64,000 bases of DNA from positions 1,240,001 through 1,304,000 of the forward strand of contig JACDTU010000010.1 in NCBI GenBank assembly GCA_022376465.1, written 5' to 3'. Origin of the DNA: Cubamyces lactineus (lineage: Eukaryota > Basidiomycota > Agaricomycetes > Polyporales > Polyporaceae). Made by a program: the position numbers and the translations under genes. Below, in pieces: positions 22,756-35,693 of the stretch. The notes below the pieces were generated by a model that did not search any database, was not told the origin of the DNA, and was given only the letters and a program-made list of their open reading frames with translations. Numbering within the stretch: position 1 is the first letter of the stretch; the number at the start of each line of letters is the position of its first letter.

Positions 22756-25700
22756 ATGATGCCCTCGTCGCAGTCACGGACCACGGATACCCATGCCCTG
22801 TCCAGCAGTGTCCCTACGTCCCTCTCCTCTAGTTCCCTTTCCTCCTCCTTTTCCTCCTCGAGGGCTTCCTCCGACCTCCTCCCCGCAGCATCCTTGTCCA
22901 ACTCCAGCCAATCCGATATCATAACCTCCGATCGCTCCGTGTCCTCGCTCCCTGCGTCCTCAAAGACCCGGTTCTTTCCTCTCGTCCTCTCATCCGCTCC
23001 CCCACGATCCGCCTCCCTTGCTAGCATGGGCCATGGTCAATCCCGACAGGCGGCGGCTTCAAACACACCTCCGCTCTCTCCGGTGCTAAGCGTCTCGTCG
23101 TCTAGCACTGGCGGTCGGTTGAAGCGCGCGTGGGCGGGGCGAAGGAAGAAGTCGGAGGACATTACCGCGTTGTTGTCGAGCTGTCAACGGCTGGAGAAGG
23201 GTAAGACTAGCGAGCACGACGTTGCACCCCCTCCCCCGCCATCCTCAATGCGCGATCTCAACGAGCCGAGATTAGAGCGACCGCCGTCTCGTGGAGCGGG
23301 CGGCCCGAAGCTTCTCAGCTTGCAGAGTGTATTCGGCGGAAGGAAGGCGGCTCAGCAGGCGAAGCTAGGCAAGTCGTCATCTCCTACGCCACCACCTCCC
23401 CCTCCCAAGCCATCAGCAGTGGGTCAGCGTACATCGCCGTCACCATCTACGCCGGTGAAAGATGCGCAGCCCCCTCTCGCAACACCTGCACCCGCGCCCA
23501 GACCCCCTCTATCTTCCCGGTCCCCTCCTCCCCATGAGCCAAAAGCTTGTGCCGACAACCGTGATCACGCAGCTTCTGGATCGTCTGAGAAGAACATTGG
23601 TGCGCAGGAGAAGGAGAACGCGAAAGAGGATTGGCGAAAGAGCGATTCGACCATGGCTAGCCACAGCACCATTCGTCCCGGCGCACTTTCAGGCAATCGG
23701 TCGCCTCGACCAGTGTCCCTTGCTGAGTCTTCTCATTCTGCCAACACCATTGTCCCTCCTGTCAACAAGCGTCTAAGTGCTCTTATCACGGATGCGGAAT
23801 TTACCATGTTTGAGGAGGCTGACAACAACGCTGCGGATGACAGCAGCGCTCGGCCGCCAGCGTCGGGTCGTCCGTCACCCACCAGTTCACTCAAAGCCAG
23901 AAACAGACGGTCAGCCTCACTCAACTTGGGGCCACTGAGGAAGCAGCCGCATCAAGACTCGTCTGGGCGAGTTGCTGGACCTCATTCACCAGGTCGGATT
24001 ATCAGTGTCGGCGACAGCTCTTCTCGCGATACCCCAACGCTTACCCGCGCTGCGGCTGCTGGGATCATCGCCCCTGTGAGTGCGGACGCCCCTGCTCAGT
24101 CCACGGGCAACAACATTCGTGGCCGACTCGCAGCTTGGACCGCCGCGTCTACTTCACCCCCTCCTCGTGAAGAACGACCTTTACCTGCACCTCCACCCCC
24201 ACAACCCCGACGACAACCGGGCTCACCACACCCTCCACCCGTCAACCCCACTTTCCGTCAGACCGCTGTCAGCATGACCGGCAGCCTCGCACCGGCCGCT
24301 GGCTTCGCAATGGGTTTCGGCAAACGGGCCGTCGAGAAAGTTGGCCGTGCCTGGGGAGGCCTCAGTTCAAACTCATCCAATCATTCTGGCTATTCGTCGT
24401 CGTCCTCCACTGGCGGCGTTTCCACATCAAGCGTGAAGGTATCTGACCATGCGTCCGGGTACGCTTCCTCACCCCAGTCGGGTCCGACAGGTTGGAAAGC
24501 CCGGCGAAAGGCGCCTCATGGTTTCTCCGGAGGTTCGAGCATCTCGTCTTTCGCTTCGACATCGTCCGAGGACCACTATATGTCCTCAGGTCCGCAACTG
24601 GGTCGCCGACTGCGTGGTGCAAAGCAATTGAACCCGGGTCGCGGTCCGGCCGCCGGGCTAGTGTTCAGGCGAGACTTGCAGGCGTGTGTTCGAGATACGG
24701 CCATCGACGACGTGCAGATGAGGATTGCGCGCGGCATCCAAGTTGACGACCCGACCAACGTCTTCAAACCCCTGGAGGCTCGTCTTGTCCCCGCTCTCGT
24801 CGTCCGTTGCGCACAACACATTCTACGTTGGGGTGTTCAAGAGGAAGGTCTGTTCCGGTGAGTGGGATATCATCTTGTTTATTTGTCTATCACTACGGAG
24901 TTCTCATCTCGTTTACAGCGTAAGCGGACGGTCATCTCACGTTTCGAAACTCCGGACCGAGTTCGATGCTGGATGCGATTACGACCTTGCCGGATGTGAG
25001 CCGAGTGACTTGGATCCTCACTCTGTGGCTTCTATTTTCAAGACTTTCCTACGTGAATGTGAGTACTTCGTTCAATCTGCCACGACAATCTGTTCTGACA
25101 CCGTTGGCAGTGCCCGAGCCCATCTTGACCACAGCTCTGCTATCTTACTTCGAGTCTGCCGTATCGGACGACCAGAACAGTAGCGAGACGGAGGGCGGCT
25201 CCTCGCCACAAGCTAGCTTGTCGGCGTCCCACGGAAGTGTGCCTGGTCTCGGGTTACGGAAACCTCCGTCTCTTTCGACACTTGCAATGCCGAGCTTCGT
25301 GGGCATGCCTTCTTTGTCCGACGCGCAAGTTACTGCTCTGGCTTTCTTGATCTCGAGGCTACCGCAGGAGAACCGTGACTTGCTGTTCACTGTGGTCGAA
25401 CTCATCAAGGTCACGGCTGCCCGTAGCAAGGACACGAAGATGCCTCTAGGGAACTTGCTACTCGTGTTCTGCCCTAGCTTGAACATGAGCCCCACTTTGC
25501 TCCGGGTGCTATGCACATCTGAGGAGATCTGGAATGGACCGCCGGAAATTACCCAGGAGACCTCTCCGCCGTCGGACGTGCCTGCGGTCGAGCGTGAGGA
25601 AGAGCCTGGCAATATCAAGGCCGCGGCGCGTGCTATCGACCTGCGTTTGCCCGTCGTCGAACTTGACGATGTTGCAGATAGTCCTCAGAACGACAGCCCC

Positions 25701-26708
25701 GGAGATGATGCCGCCTCTTTTGTGTCCGCATTGGAGCCATGTTGTTCGAGCGTCCCTACTCGGTCGCCGAGCCCGGCCTTCTACGGTGCCCCAATTCCCC
25801 CTCTTTCTTCGTCTGACTCTTTGGACTCATCGTCCTTCTCAGACGAGTTAGCTTCTCCCGAGCCACCATCGTGCAAGGCGACCGGCGACAGCAAGTCCGC
25901 TCTCGCCTCCGCCAATTCACTTACCATCCCCGAAACCACCGACTTCTCTTTACCCTCTACACCACGTCTCGTTACTGATGCAGCCGTCCCGTTCCCTTCC
26001 ACGGGCGGTAGCGTCCCCCCTACGCCCTCTACCCATGCGCCTCTCTCCCACCGCAAGTCCTATACCCTTCTCTCATTCCCCCACCTCCGCTCCGAGTCGA
26101 GTCCAGACGTCCTGGGCAATGTGCAGCCTGGTCCGAAGCGACAGAAGCGACCTTCTCTCCATCTGCTCTTCACGAAGAAGTCCAGCTCTTCGTTGCCTTC
26201 TGCGTCTGGATCGGCGAACTCGTCGTCAGTCGCGCTGAATACCAATAGCGGCAACCTTGTCATCAGTGCACCTCAGCCCATCGTGCATGTGGCCAATACG
26301 CCGCCTCGGCTCGATATGGCAATCTCCTCGTCTCCTATACACCTCGCATTCGAAGAGGCCGCCTCGCAGATGAAGGGCAAGGATACCGTTCGCTCGGCGC
26401 CCGCTATGGTTGCATCGCAGTCCGCGCTGGACGCCCCATCGTTGACCATGCGTTCCAACTCTGGCGGATCTTCGATTTTCTCGACGCCTCAGTCGACACC
26501 CATCGCGGACTATTATCGCGGCCGTACTACATCCCTCTTCTTCCCCGAGACGTCTGGTGACATGTCGGCGCATGGGAGAGCCCGTTCAGCTTCACAAGCT
26601 TCGGAGACGCCCTCGTTGAGCGTCGACGTCGCGGAGGCGCAACAAGAAGACTGGACGCGGAGTGTTCTCCTCGCCGCTCAAACGGGCCATGCCCCTACCT
26701 CCCGATAA
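22756..26708 (+). CDS. RhoGAP domain protein with long low-complexity flanks
   Basis: This is a GTPase-activating protein that switches off Rho-family GTPases, likely at sites of polarised growth. Three exons fit in phase (22756-24857, 24919-25058, 25111-26708), giving 1279 residues. The first 630 residues are Ser/Pro-rich and disordered, with proline tracts that could bind SH3 domains. The RhoGAP fold spans about residues 640-830. The catalytic arginine finger is in GLFR joined to VSG across intron 1. Other landmarks are SVASIFKTFLRE, LPEPILTTALLSYFES, LPQENRDLLFTVVELIK and MPLGNLLLVFCPSLNM. The C-terminal 430 residues are again Ser/Pro-rich. No BAR, PH or LIM domain was seen. It lies in the same window as CDC24, which acts in the opposite direction on Cdc42. 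Confidence 0.88.
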
Positions 26709-27513
26709 TCCATCGCAGCAGGCTGTAGCTTGTACATATCTTGGCTTGCGGCTGGCCCTGCAAATTTGTCGCGCGGCATCCTCTCTTGCACGCGTACTAT
26801 CGGGCACGGGCCCATTGATACGCCGATCTCCATATGTTCGGGTCACACATGGACAGTCTTTCATTTTGTTTACAACACTCAGTCTCCTCGTGTCGTCTTG
26901 TTATTCCACGCGCTGTCTCTCCTCCCATGGCCAGGTCCTCGTATATCCACATTGCATCGCAGTCCAAGTCAACGCTGCCGTTCATTCCGTACCGTAACGT
27001 CTGTGTCGTCGCATACCACGTCCAGCTTATGACAGTAATCACTATTACACCCTATCGCAATCCATAGCATTGTTGTGCTCATTTTTCCCGTATGCCGCCG
27101 TATGATACGCTATGCTTCCGAATCTGAGTTTGATTTGTGCAAGTGAGTAGAGAGCGACGATCGATTTGCCCTCGATTGTAAACCCCGCGTTCCAGACGCG
27201 TGAATGTGTGCATGAGCGCAGGGAAAGAGGTTCGCCCGCCCCGCACTAGAGACGTCCGCAAGCTTGATTGACCCCACACAAATGAGCCTGTTGCAGCCTG
27301 GAGCGAGCGAATATGGAAAGATGACGTCAAGACGGAGGGCGTGACCTGAACGCGACGCGTCTGCAGCATGCGCGAGGGTGAGGAGAGCAGAATCCGAATA
27401 GAAGACGCCCGCCCAAAGGCAAACATGAAGCAGCCCCCTCCGCCCTTTTTCATCCCCAGCTCCCCATTCTCTTTCTCCCTCCTCCCATCACCTCCTCCCC
27501 CTCCCTCCCCGCC
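26709..27513. other. Intergenic, RhoGAP 3' flank and glycosidase promoter
   Basis: I see nothing coding. A strong CT-rich tract (about 27430-27512) directly precedes the ATG at 27514, a common basidiomycete core-promoter or leader feature. Confidence 0.5.
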
Positions 27514-30500
27514 ATGTCACAGACCCCGCTCAAGAAACTGCAGGCGAGGATCTTTCGCGGCCAGAATGGCGACGACAAGGACGATGCACAGGACCCCTCT
27601 AGACCTGCTCGCTCGACCTCCGATCCCGCCCTCACAATCAACATCCCCAACCCCGTCCTCAATGGATCATCGCAGGCCGGTCCCACCCCGCCAAAGATGG
27701 CCCACAAGAGCGACTCCTCCTCACCGAAGCAGACGGGAGAGCAGACAGAGACGCGTCCCTTCCGCCAGAGGCTCGTCGAAAAGCTTGGCTCAGAGTATCA
27801 TGGCGCGGAGCGTTTCCGCCTCGACCAGGACGAAGCCAGGAAGCTTCACTGGAAGCGGTGGGGTCCCTATCTAAGCGACCGGCAATGGGTGCGTGTTCCC
27901 TTGATATCGTCGCAATGCCCGCTTTCTGACGCCGGAGGACGCGCATATAGGCTACTGTACGTGAAGATTACTCCGCGAACGGCGACGCGTGGAGTCATTT
28001 CCCTCACGAGCATGCCCGGTCGCGGGTGTATCGATGGGGCGAAGACGGCCTCGGCGGCATATCTGACAACCATCAGCGGCTTTGTTTCTCGCTCTCGCTA
28101 TGGAACGGCCAGGATCGCATGCTGAAGGAACGTCTCTTTGGCGTCACTGGCCACCAGGGCAATCATGGCGAGGACGTCAAGGAGCTCTACTACTATCTCG
28201 ACTCGACCCCGACGCACTCGTACATGAAGTTCCTCTACAAGTACCCTCAGAAGGCGTACCCCTACGAGGAGCTTGTCCGGGAGAATATGCATCGTGATCG
28301 TAACGTCTCTGAATTCGAGATCCTCGACACGGACGCCTTCGACGATGACCGCTATTGGGACGTGTTCATGGAGGTAAGGAATACGCATATACTCTGCATG
28401 CATCCACTGACATCATGCGCAGTACGCCAAAGATGAACAAGACCCTGACAGTGTCTACGTCCGCATCACGTCCTACAACAGAGGGCCGGAGCCAGCGACT
28501 CTGCACGTCATACCCCAGTTCTGGTTCCCGAATACATGGTCATGGTCGAATAACCCTCCCCCTCGTCCCTCTATGTGGGCGTCTGGAGACGGTATCATCA
28601 CGGCCGTTCATCCAACTCTCGGAAAGTATCACCTCTACTGCCTTCCGTCCCCACCTCCCGTCGACAACCGCGGTCAGCTGGTCGTAGGTGAGAGTGGAGA
28701 GCCTGAGGCGGTAGAAGGCGATCTCCTGTTCACGGAGAATAACACCAACTTCCATCGCCTCTATGGCGGTCAGAACGAAACGCCGTATGTCAAGGACGCC
28801 TTCCATGATCACATTGTGCCCTCCCACCGTCCTCCGCCCACGAATGAAGGCCATCCAGGCTTCTTTTCGACGAAGATCCACACAGGGTATGCTAGTCATG
28901 GAGGGGACTCGCCAAGTTCGGAGGAGGAACAGGGCCCCCGGACTCCCTTCCCAGCGATGCCGTCCTTCGTAAACCCTGCTAAAAGGGGCACAAAGTCTGC
29001 TGCGCACTACGTCTTCAAGGACGTTCCCCCTCGTGGAGGGTGCGCCGTCGTACGTCTGAAGCTCACGCCACGCACCCCGGCGCAGGATCCAAGCATTGAG
29101 GATGAGGGCATCTTTGATGACACTGTGGAGGAACGCCGAGAAGAGGCGAATGAATTCTACGCTGGGCTTGTCATGGGACCCATCAGCGACGATCTCAAGC
29201 AGATCATGCGTCAAGCATTGGCGGGGATGCTGTGGACGAAGCAATACTACCAGTTCATCTACAAAGATTGGATCAATGGAGATCCGGCTCAGCCGCCACC
29301 GCCGCCCGAACGCAAGTTCATCAGGAACAGGGTATGTCTGAACCATATACTTGCATGCGGGGAGTCGCGTTGACGTGGATTTTCAATTCGCTATAGGGCT
29401 GGAAGCATTTACATATCGCGGACGTACTGTCCATGCCTGACAAGTACGTCGTCAGACCTATCTTCGAGGAATAACAGGACTCATGGGAATTCAGGTGGGA
29501 ATATCCGTTTTTCGCAGCTTGGGACACCGCTTTCCACTGCATCCCCCTCGCCGTCGTGGATCCCTCATTTGCGAAAAAGCAGTTGGATCTCTTGACGCGC
29601 GAGTGGTACATGAAGCCGGATGGTCAAATCCCAGCGTATGAGTGGAATTTCGGGGACGTCAACCCTCCGGTCCATGCTTGGTGAGTATCATCGATGACAC
29701 CGTATGTTATGTTATGATCTAACGAGGCTCATTCAAGGGCTACATTCCGTGTTTTCAAGATTGAGCGCAAACTATACGGCCGTGAAGACCTGTCGTTCCT
29801 GGAGCGTGTCTTCCAGAAGCTGTTGCTCAACTTCACTTGGTACGGTAATTTTCGATCCAGCCGGAGGATATGCTCATCCTTTAAACAGGTGGGTGAACCG
29901 TAAAGACCAAGGTGGTAATAACGTATTCGAGGGTGGTTTCCTTGGCTTGGATAACATTGGGGTGTTTAATCGTTCCGAACCGCTCCCAACTGGTGGCACG
30001 TTGCGGCAAGCTGACGGAACTGCTTGGATGGCATTCTATTGCCTGAACATGTAAGATTTCCGTGGCATCCTACTGTATATACTGTATACATACTAATGCC
30101 GTTCCTAGGCTGAATATTGCTCTAGAGCTGGCGAAGCACAATCCAGTCTACGAGGATATCGCTTCGAAATTTTTCGAGGTATGTTAACTCTTAGACGTTC
30201 CCTTACTCCTTCGATTCACTGCGCAACAGCACTTCATCTTCATTGCGGACGCCATGACATTCCGCGGAGAGGGCGATAACAAAGTGAGCCTGTGGAATGA
30301 AGAAGATGGGATGTACTACGATGCGATCCAATTCGACAACGGCCACTCGATGCAGCTGCCGGTACGCAGCCTCGTCGGACTGATTCCTCTCTATGCCACC
30401 CTAGTGCTTGAACCCGCCACGGTCAACCGGTTCCCCGGTTTCAAGAAGCGTATGCAGTGGTTTATCGATAATCGTCCCGAGATGTCTGAGCGGAACATGG

Positions 30501-31693
30501 CAAACATGAAAGGTGGGTTCCTCCGTATCAGGTCGCCGTCGTATCTTGACTTATCTTGGTACTTCAGCTACCGGTCGTGGAGAACGCCGTCTCCTTGCTT
30601 TGGCGAGCAAGGAGCGCCTGGTCAAGATCTTGGAGAAGATGCTTGACGAGGATGAGTTTTTCAGCGAACACGGCATCCGATCGTAAGCCGGTGCAATTTC
30701 TCCGCTCAGTAATATCGGGTGATAACTTTGTTCTCAGGCTGTCAAAGAGGCACAAGGACCACCCTTGGGGCATGGACGTAAATGGCGAGCGTTATGAGGT
30801 CAACTACTGGCCAGGGGACTCAAAGTCCGGCATGTTTGGAGGCAATTCCAACTGGCGTGGCCCTATCTGTGAGTGTGATCTGCGGGGATGGTGAGCTATC
30901 CTGACGAGACACCATTTACAGGGTTGGCCGTCAACTTCATCTTGATCGAGAGCTTGCAGCGCTTCTACCAATTCTATGGCGACGAGCTCCAGGTGCGGGT
31001 TGTGGAACAATGTCAGTGTATCGTGTCTTACCTCAGCATTTTAGGTCGAGTGTCCTACAGGAAGCGGAGATTACATGAACCTCGTGCAAGTCGCAGAAGA
31101 GATCCAACACCGCATAATTCACATCTTCGGCAGAGACCTGGAAGGCAAACGGGCTACCAACGGTGGGAACCCGAAGCTCGACCATGACCCGCACTTCCGC
31201 GATTATGTCTGGTTCTACGAGGTTCGTGGCCAAGCAGACGGCGATTAGATGTCTCACCTCATGATATTATAGTTCTTCCATGCGGACGATGGACGAGGCC
31301 TAGGTGCATCGCACCAGACGGGATGGTACGTCGCTGTTTTGTGGCCTTTGACACAATTTACGAATCGCGTCACTAGGTCTGGATTGGTAGCGTATCACAT
31401 CTTGCAGAGCGGCGCGAACTGCAGGTTGCCAAAGACCCCGAAGAGTGCGTACGCCCCAAACCATATCGACAAGCAAATGCTAACGACCTGTGACCACAGC
31501 CCCTCGCAGCCTGGCTCACCACTACTTCGATGTACGTACATTCCCGCGATGATCTGAACTCGCGACTGATCTGCGTCTACAGGAAACTATCGAGACAACA
31601 TCCGAGTATGGCGACGAGGCGCAATCCCTGTTCAGCGCATACAGTGCAGCCGACTTGAACACCCTCGGTGACATCTCTCCTGACGCGTTGTAA
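27514..31693 (+). CDS. GH63-like glycoside hydrolase (YMR196W/mannosyl-glycerate hydrolase group)
   Basis: This is a large (alpha/alpha)6-barrel glycosidase of the GH63-like group that includes yeast YMR196W. It starts at ATG 27514 ([20 protein letters not shown]) and ends at TAA 31691-31693; about ten introns interrupt it. There is no signal peptide or membrane segment, unlike ER glucosidase I, so a cytosolic enzyme is expected. Landmarks are [71 protein letters not shown] (candidate catalytic acid region), [18 protein letters not shown] (candidate catalytic carboxylate), [17 protein letters not shown] and the C-terminal [15 protein letters not shown]. The fold assignment is confident. The substrate is not known; glucosyl- or mannosyl-glycerate-like compounds are inferred from bacterial relatives. 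Confidence 0.85.
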
Positions 31694-32108
31694 AGCGGCC
31701 TGGACTTCAAGCTTCGTAGACGACATTCGCATCCAGCATTAGTGGTTTGATAGATGGACGATTCCCCGGTGTTTAGATAGAGATTATATCCCCAAGACCT
31801 CACCAGCCCTGCCCCATTTCTCGTGCATATGATGCTGCCCATCAATCCGCCGACAGTCTCTCAACATGTTGTACTCTCTTCCGCACGGTCGACTTTCGCG
31901 AGGAAGCGTATATCCACATTGTCAGGATCGGGACTTGGAATATATACTCTTTGCCTCAGATACGAGAGCAACTCCCCAAACCGCGAGCTAGAGAATACCG
32001 TAGAGCGGAGCGGTCTAAACGGGACCATCATCGTCTTTGTGCTCGAGCTCGTTGTGACTGGCAACCGTACATAGCTGCCGGCGCCTTTCCCCTTGCATCA
32101 ACTCCGTC
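31694..32108. other. Intergenic between glycosidase and calycin-like gene
   Basis: No coding region is supported. Confidence 0.45.
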
Positions 32109-32937
32109 ATGTCCGAGCCATCCGTATCTACTGAAGAAGTGATTTTGCATCCGCCCGGTGACTCTAACCCCCCAATCGAATTTGACCTCGACAAGTTCAT
32201 GGGCACATGGTTCGTCCAAGCCAGTAGATTTCCCTAGCTATGAATGTGAAAGAGGGTCACTTTCGGCCTGAACGTGAACAGGCATGTCGTCTTTTCTACT
32301 CTGTCACTCTGGCAGGTATGTTTGCTTGATGTCGTCTCTTGCCTTTACCGACCGTTCATCTAAAGGGTTCCTCTCCTTCGCTCTTTCACAGTCGAGGAAA
32401 GACGTGACTATAACGTACACGCGCAAGCCGCAATCGAATGACACTTCAGTACAATTTGACGACGTCGTCGAATACCACTCCAAATCGGATCTGGCGTCCT
32501 CCAAACGCAGCAGTATCATTGGTGTGGACACGCTCCTTACGCCTCACAAGTCCGGTGGTCCGGAAGAAACCCAAGACGCCGCGCCGGCGCAGACGCGGTA
32601 CAAGTGGCGCGGCAAGGGCTTGCTCATGATCGCGTCTTCGCGCTGGCAGGTTTTGGGCTGTAGCCGCGACCCTTCGCCGGGCAACACCGCTGCATGGGCT
32701 GTCACGTATTTTGAGAAGACGCTCTTCACGCCCCCGGGCCTGGACATATACGCGCGTACCGCCGAGGGCCTCCCCGACAGTCTCGTTGAAGAGATCATCG
32801 CGAAGGCCAAGGCGCTCGGCGGAGACGTCGGGTTGCTCGCAAATACTTTCTTCGAGGTCGAGCGCAGCGGTGTAGAGCCGAGCAAAGGTCTGTCAGCGGT
32901 CCACTATCTTCGAGTGAATGTGTCTCAGTTGTTTTGA
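32109..32937 (+). CDS. Calycin/lipocalin-like protein
   Basis: This is a probable small-ligand-binding beta-barrel protein. Three exons fit in phase (32109-32209, 32282-32315, 32392-32937) and give 226 residues. The first splice builds the GTW lipocalin signature (KFMGTW then HVVFSTLSLWQ) from a 34-nt micro-exon. The following strands include DVTITYTRKP, VQFDDVVEYHSKSD, RYKWRGKGLLMIASSRWQVL, AAWAVTYFEKTLFTPPGLDI and YARTAEGLPDSLVEEI. No signal peptide is seen, so it is likely intracellular. Donor GTTCGT of intron 1 is weak; without that splice the frame hits a stop in FPS-like codons at about 32234. The ligand is unknown. The GTW motif and barrel-like strand pattern support calycin, but homology should be confirmed with a profile search. 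Confidence 0.65.
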
Positions 32938-34199
32938 ATAGTCACAACTAGCGCAGGGCATCGCATTGGCCCTGTTGACAAACACGGCGTTATCAGCCAT
33001 ATGGCCCTGTCCCCGAGCTGATCTTTTGGGTACGCCGACTCTTCACTTTATATCATGAAGCTCGACCCTGGCACATCTCACCTCGGTGGTGATGGCGTAG
33101 ATTCTGCGTTATATACCCCCTGGCACCACAGATTGATGCTGTACCATGGGCGCTCGTATGTCCCGGATGTTGTTACCATAAACGCCTTGACCATATCTTG
33201 GATGGCATTGACAGCGGGTGATTCCTGTTTGGATGTGATACCCAGAGCATTTATGGATGTAACGACATCTAGAGCCAGAGTGTCGCACTCTTCCCGGAAC
33301 AACTCGCGGAATACCGGCATACTTCTCATGCTGTTGCTATTAATGCATGATATACCTACAGGAAATTGCTTGCAGGATTCCTTGTGTGACCCTGCAGCAG
33401 ATGAACAAATCTGTTAGGTACCCGGAACTGGCCCCCTGGGGGCCGTTCGGACGCATCTCTGCCTCTATTCATATGGAAGCGGACTTGGTTACCAAACTGA
33501 TGACCCTGCAATGACCTTCCAGCTGAACCGCGGCCAAGGTCTCGCTGAGAAGGGCTCACAACTTTGTCAGACGAGATTCTCGCATTGGGCGCACCGCCGA
33601 TGCAAATCCTCAACATCTGATCAACGTGAACGTGTGCATCCCTTGCTTCTCAAACCTCGAGATTCACATGACACGAACGTGGCTCAAAGACGAGAAGATA
33701 GGATGCGCGCGTACATGTGGACATGCTCCCAGAGAAGCCGTCTCTGATGTGGTGGTTGCCTGCGACGTTCTGTCGAATTCGGCTCACTGAAGAACGTTTT
33801 GGCAGGTGTCGATGCCGTGCGGGTCGTTAGCAGCCCTTGTCTACTAGACCAGACTGTGACGTGCTCAGCACAAACGCACACTCTCCCATCGTGACCTGCA
33901 TGTTACCCACTTCGACGCAGCTCTATTCGGACGAATGCCGGAAGCAGTTGCATCTTTGCAGGAGTGCTGAATCCATCACAGCTCGCTAATCCCGACCGGT
34001 TGGGTGTTTGTCCTACGCATGCTCGCACTCGCCATGTGCTCGCCGTCAGCACTCGCATCAAACCCACAATTGGCATTCCTTCTGGCGGCCTCTTTCCGTG
34101 CTCACCACGAGCTATAAATGTTGCGAGCCATCAGGTTGAAGAGACCAGCCAGCTGCTCCTCCGGATCCCCCTCTCGAGCACATTTCGCAAATCAACATC
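32938..34199. other. Intergenic with possible gene relic on the minus strand
   Basis: Minus-strand frames at 33078-33329 and 33356-33616 look mildly protein-like, but no family motif is complete and no start or splice pattern could be fixed. The right end holds the TATA box and leader of the secreted protein gene. Confidence 0.3.
34113..34118 (+). promoter_or_regulatory. TATA box of the secreted protein gene
   Basis: TATAAA lies 82-87 bp upstream of the ATG at 34200, a canonical spacing. Confidence 0.6.
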
Positions 34200-35266
34200 A
34201 TGAAGCTCTCTCCATCCACTGCTTTAGCCTTCGCTGGTGCGCTCGTCGCCCTCCCCGCGACCTTTGGTTTGGCGGGGCAGAAGCGTGCTACTGCCTACTT
34301 TAACCCTGCGGATGGCGGAGGCTCTATGTTCATCGACGCGGGCAATGGCCTTGGCGAGCCCTTGAACGTCCGTAACATAGCACGAGTTCTAGGACACCGC
34401 ATCTGGACTGAACTTTCGCTCTCATGCTACAGGTCATCATCTCGGGGCTTAGCTCCCCAGATGTCCTTAACGAGGATGGCCTTATCAACTACGCAAGGGC
34501 TATCGGATTGTATGCTGGCTTTTCTGCCGACGCACGTTTGTCCTTTGTTGACGTCTATGCACATCTCAGTTCGACAGAGTGCTTTGGGATCCACCTGGGA
34601 AACCCCTTCCCCGCCAACCTGGGCGACGGCCACGGCTGGGTGAACCAGACGGTCGAGCTTCGCGAAGATTATGGTGACGCCAGCGCCGGTACTTGCCTGG
34701 AGAGCCTCATCGGCGGAGACCACTTCCGGCAAGGATTTGTAGTTTGACATTCCGTGTATGGCATGGATGTACTGACGTGCTCCCTCCGCACAGTGTGTAC
34801 TTCCAGAATGGACCCTCGGCAGACAGCGGTGCTGCCTTCCTCGCGTACGTAGTTCGGGTGGCGCTGGGTGTCGTTGCGCATGATTGACACGAGCACCTCA
34901 GTGTGTCCAAGGAGGAGCCTGCTACCGACAACCACGACATCGTTCCTGATGGCTACAACATTGGGCGGTACGTGATGCTCACGATGTACTCGATGCGTAC
35001 GTCAAGAGACTGAACATGCGGCTGTTCCCTGCAGTGACGAGCTCGTCTCGGGGGCCGTTGGCACCACGAGCTACAACGGTGTCACCTACAGCACCACGGC
35101 GCAGAATGTCACCGGCCTGCTGCCTGTCGGGTCTAACGGGGTGAACCACGGTGAGTCCGGGATGTGCCTGTCTCTTACTCTACCGACGTCTGAAGCGCGG
35201 TCGCGCATCTTCCCAGGTATTGCGATTGACGGCATTGTCACCGTCCTCACCGTGACTATTCAGTAA
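34200..35266 (+). CDS. Secreted protein of an agaricomycete family of unknown function
   Basis: The function is unknown. A cleavable signal peptide is clear (MKLSPSTALAFAGALVALPA). Six introns can be placed in phase. The mature protein contains MFIDAGNGLGEPLN, SGLSSPDVLNEDGLINYARA, TECFGIHLGNPFPANLGDGH, WVNQTVELREDYGD, TCLESLIGGDHF, FQNGPSADSGAAFLAVSK, NHDIVPDGYNIGR, ELVSGAVGTTSYNGVTYST and GIAIDGIVTVLTVTIQ. I know this block pattern from other Agaricomycetes, where it is a secreted hypothetical protein, probably a wall- or matrix-associated beta-rich domain. The intron at 34729-34793 appears to use a GC donor. A TATA box precedes the gene. Stop TAA is at 35264-35266. Confidence 0.75.
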
Positions 35267-35693
35267 GAGCCGAGGTCGATGGGAGCTCTCAGATGTTTGC
35301 CGGGTTTCGCCGTGTATATGTGCCAGGATCTTGACAATAACATATGTCTGCCTTGAAGAATCGTGTTCGGTGTATTGCGCGTTGATGCCCGTATACTGTG
35401 TGCACCGGTCTTCTGGATCTGGGCCTTATGTTGTTTATTGCAGACTGAATACCATGCCAGTGACTATTGGACGAAATACTTCATCTCGGGCTGATGCAGC
35501 TTCCACCGTCCCCTGTTGCCGGGGCGGAAAAATACATGCATGCAATATACCAGCACAGTGGGTGTAACGCCAACTTGTAAGCGATTTCCTCAGTACTGGC
35601 CGCATTTGTCTGTGTGTTGCAAGGATTGGATGATTCATGCGACCATTCGTGATGTGTCATATACACACGCATTAATGCAAAAGATGTACATCA
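35267..35693. other. Convergent 3' flanks
   Basis: Nothing coding is seen between the secreted protein gene and the DHH gene. Confidence 0.5.

Noticed and set aside
27190..27360. Two ACGCGT sites upstream of the glycosidase
   Set aside because: About 160 bp apart, no cell-cycle role for the gene; consistent with chance occurrence in GC-rich DNA.
28540..29346. 268-codon minus-strand frame
   Set aside because: Antisense shadow of the GH63-like glycosidase, whose frame carries the conserved motifs.
33078..33616. Possible cytochrome P450 remnant on the minus strand (RSMPVFRELFREE)
   Set aside because: Only a loose resemblance to one P450 block; no heme-binding Cys motif, no ExxR, no consistent exon chain.
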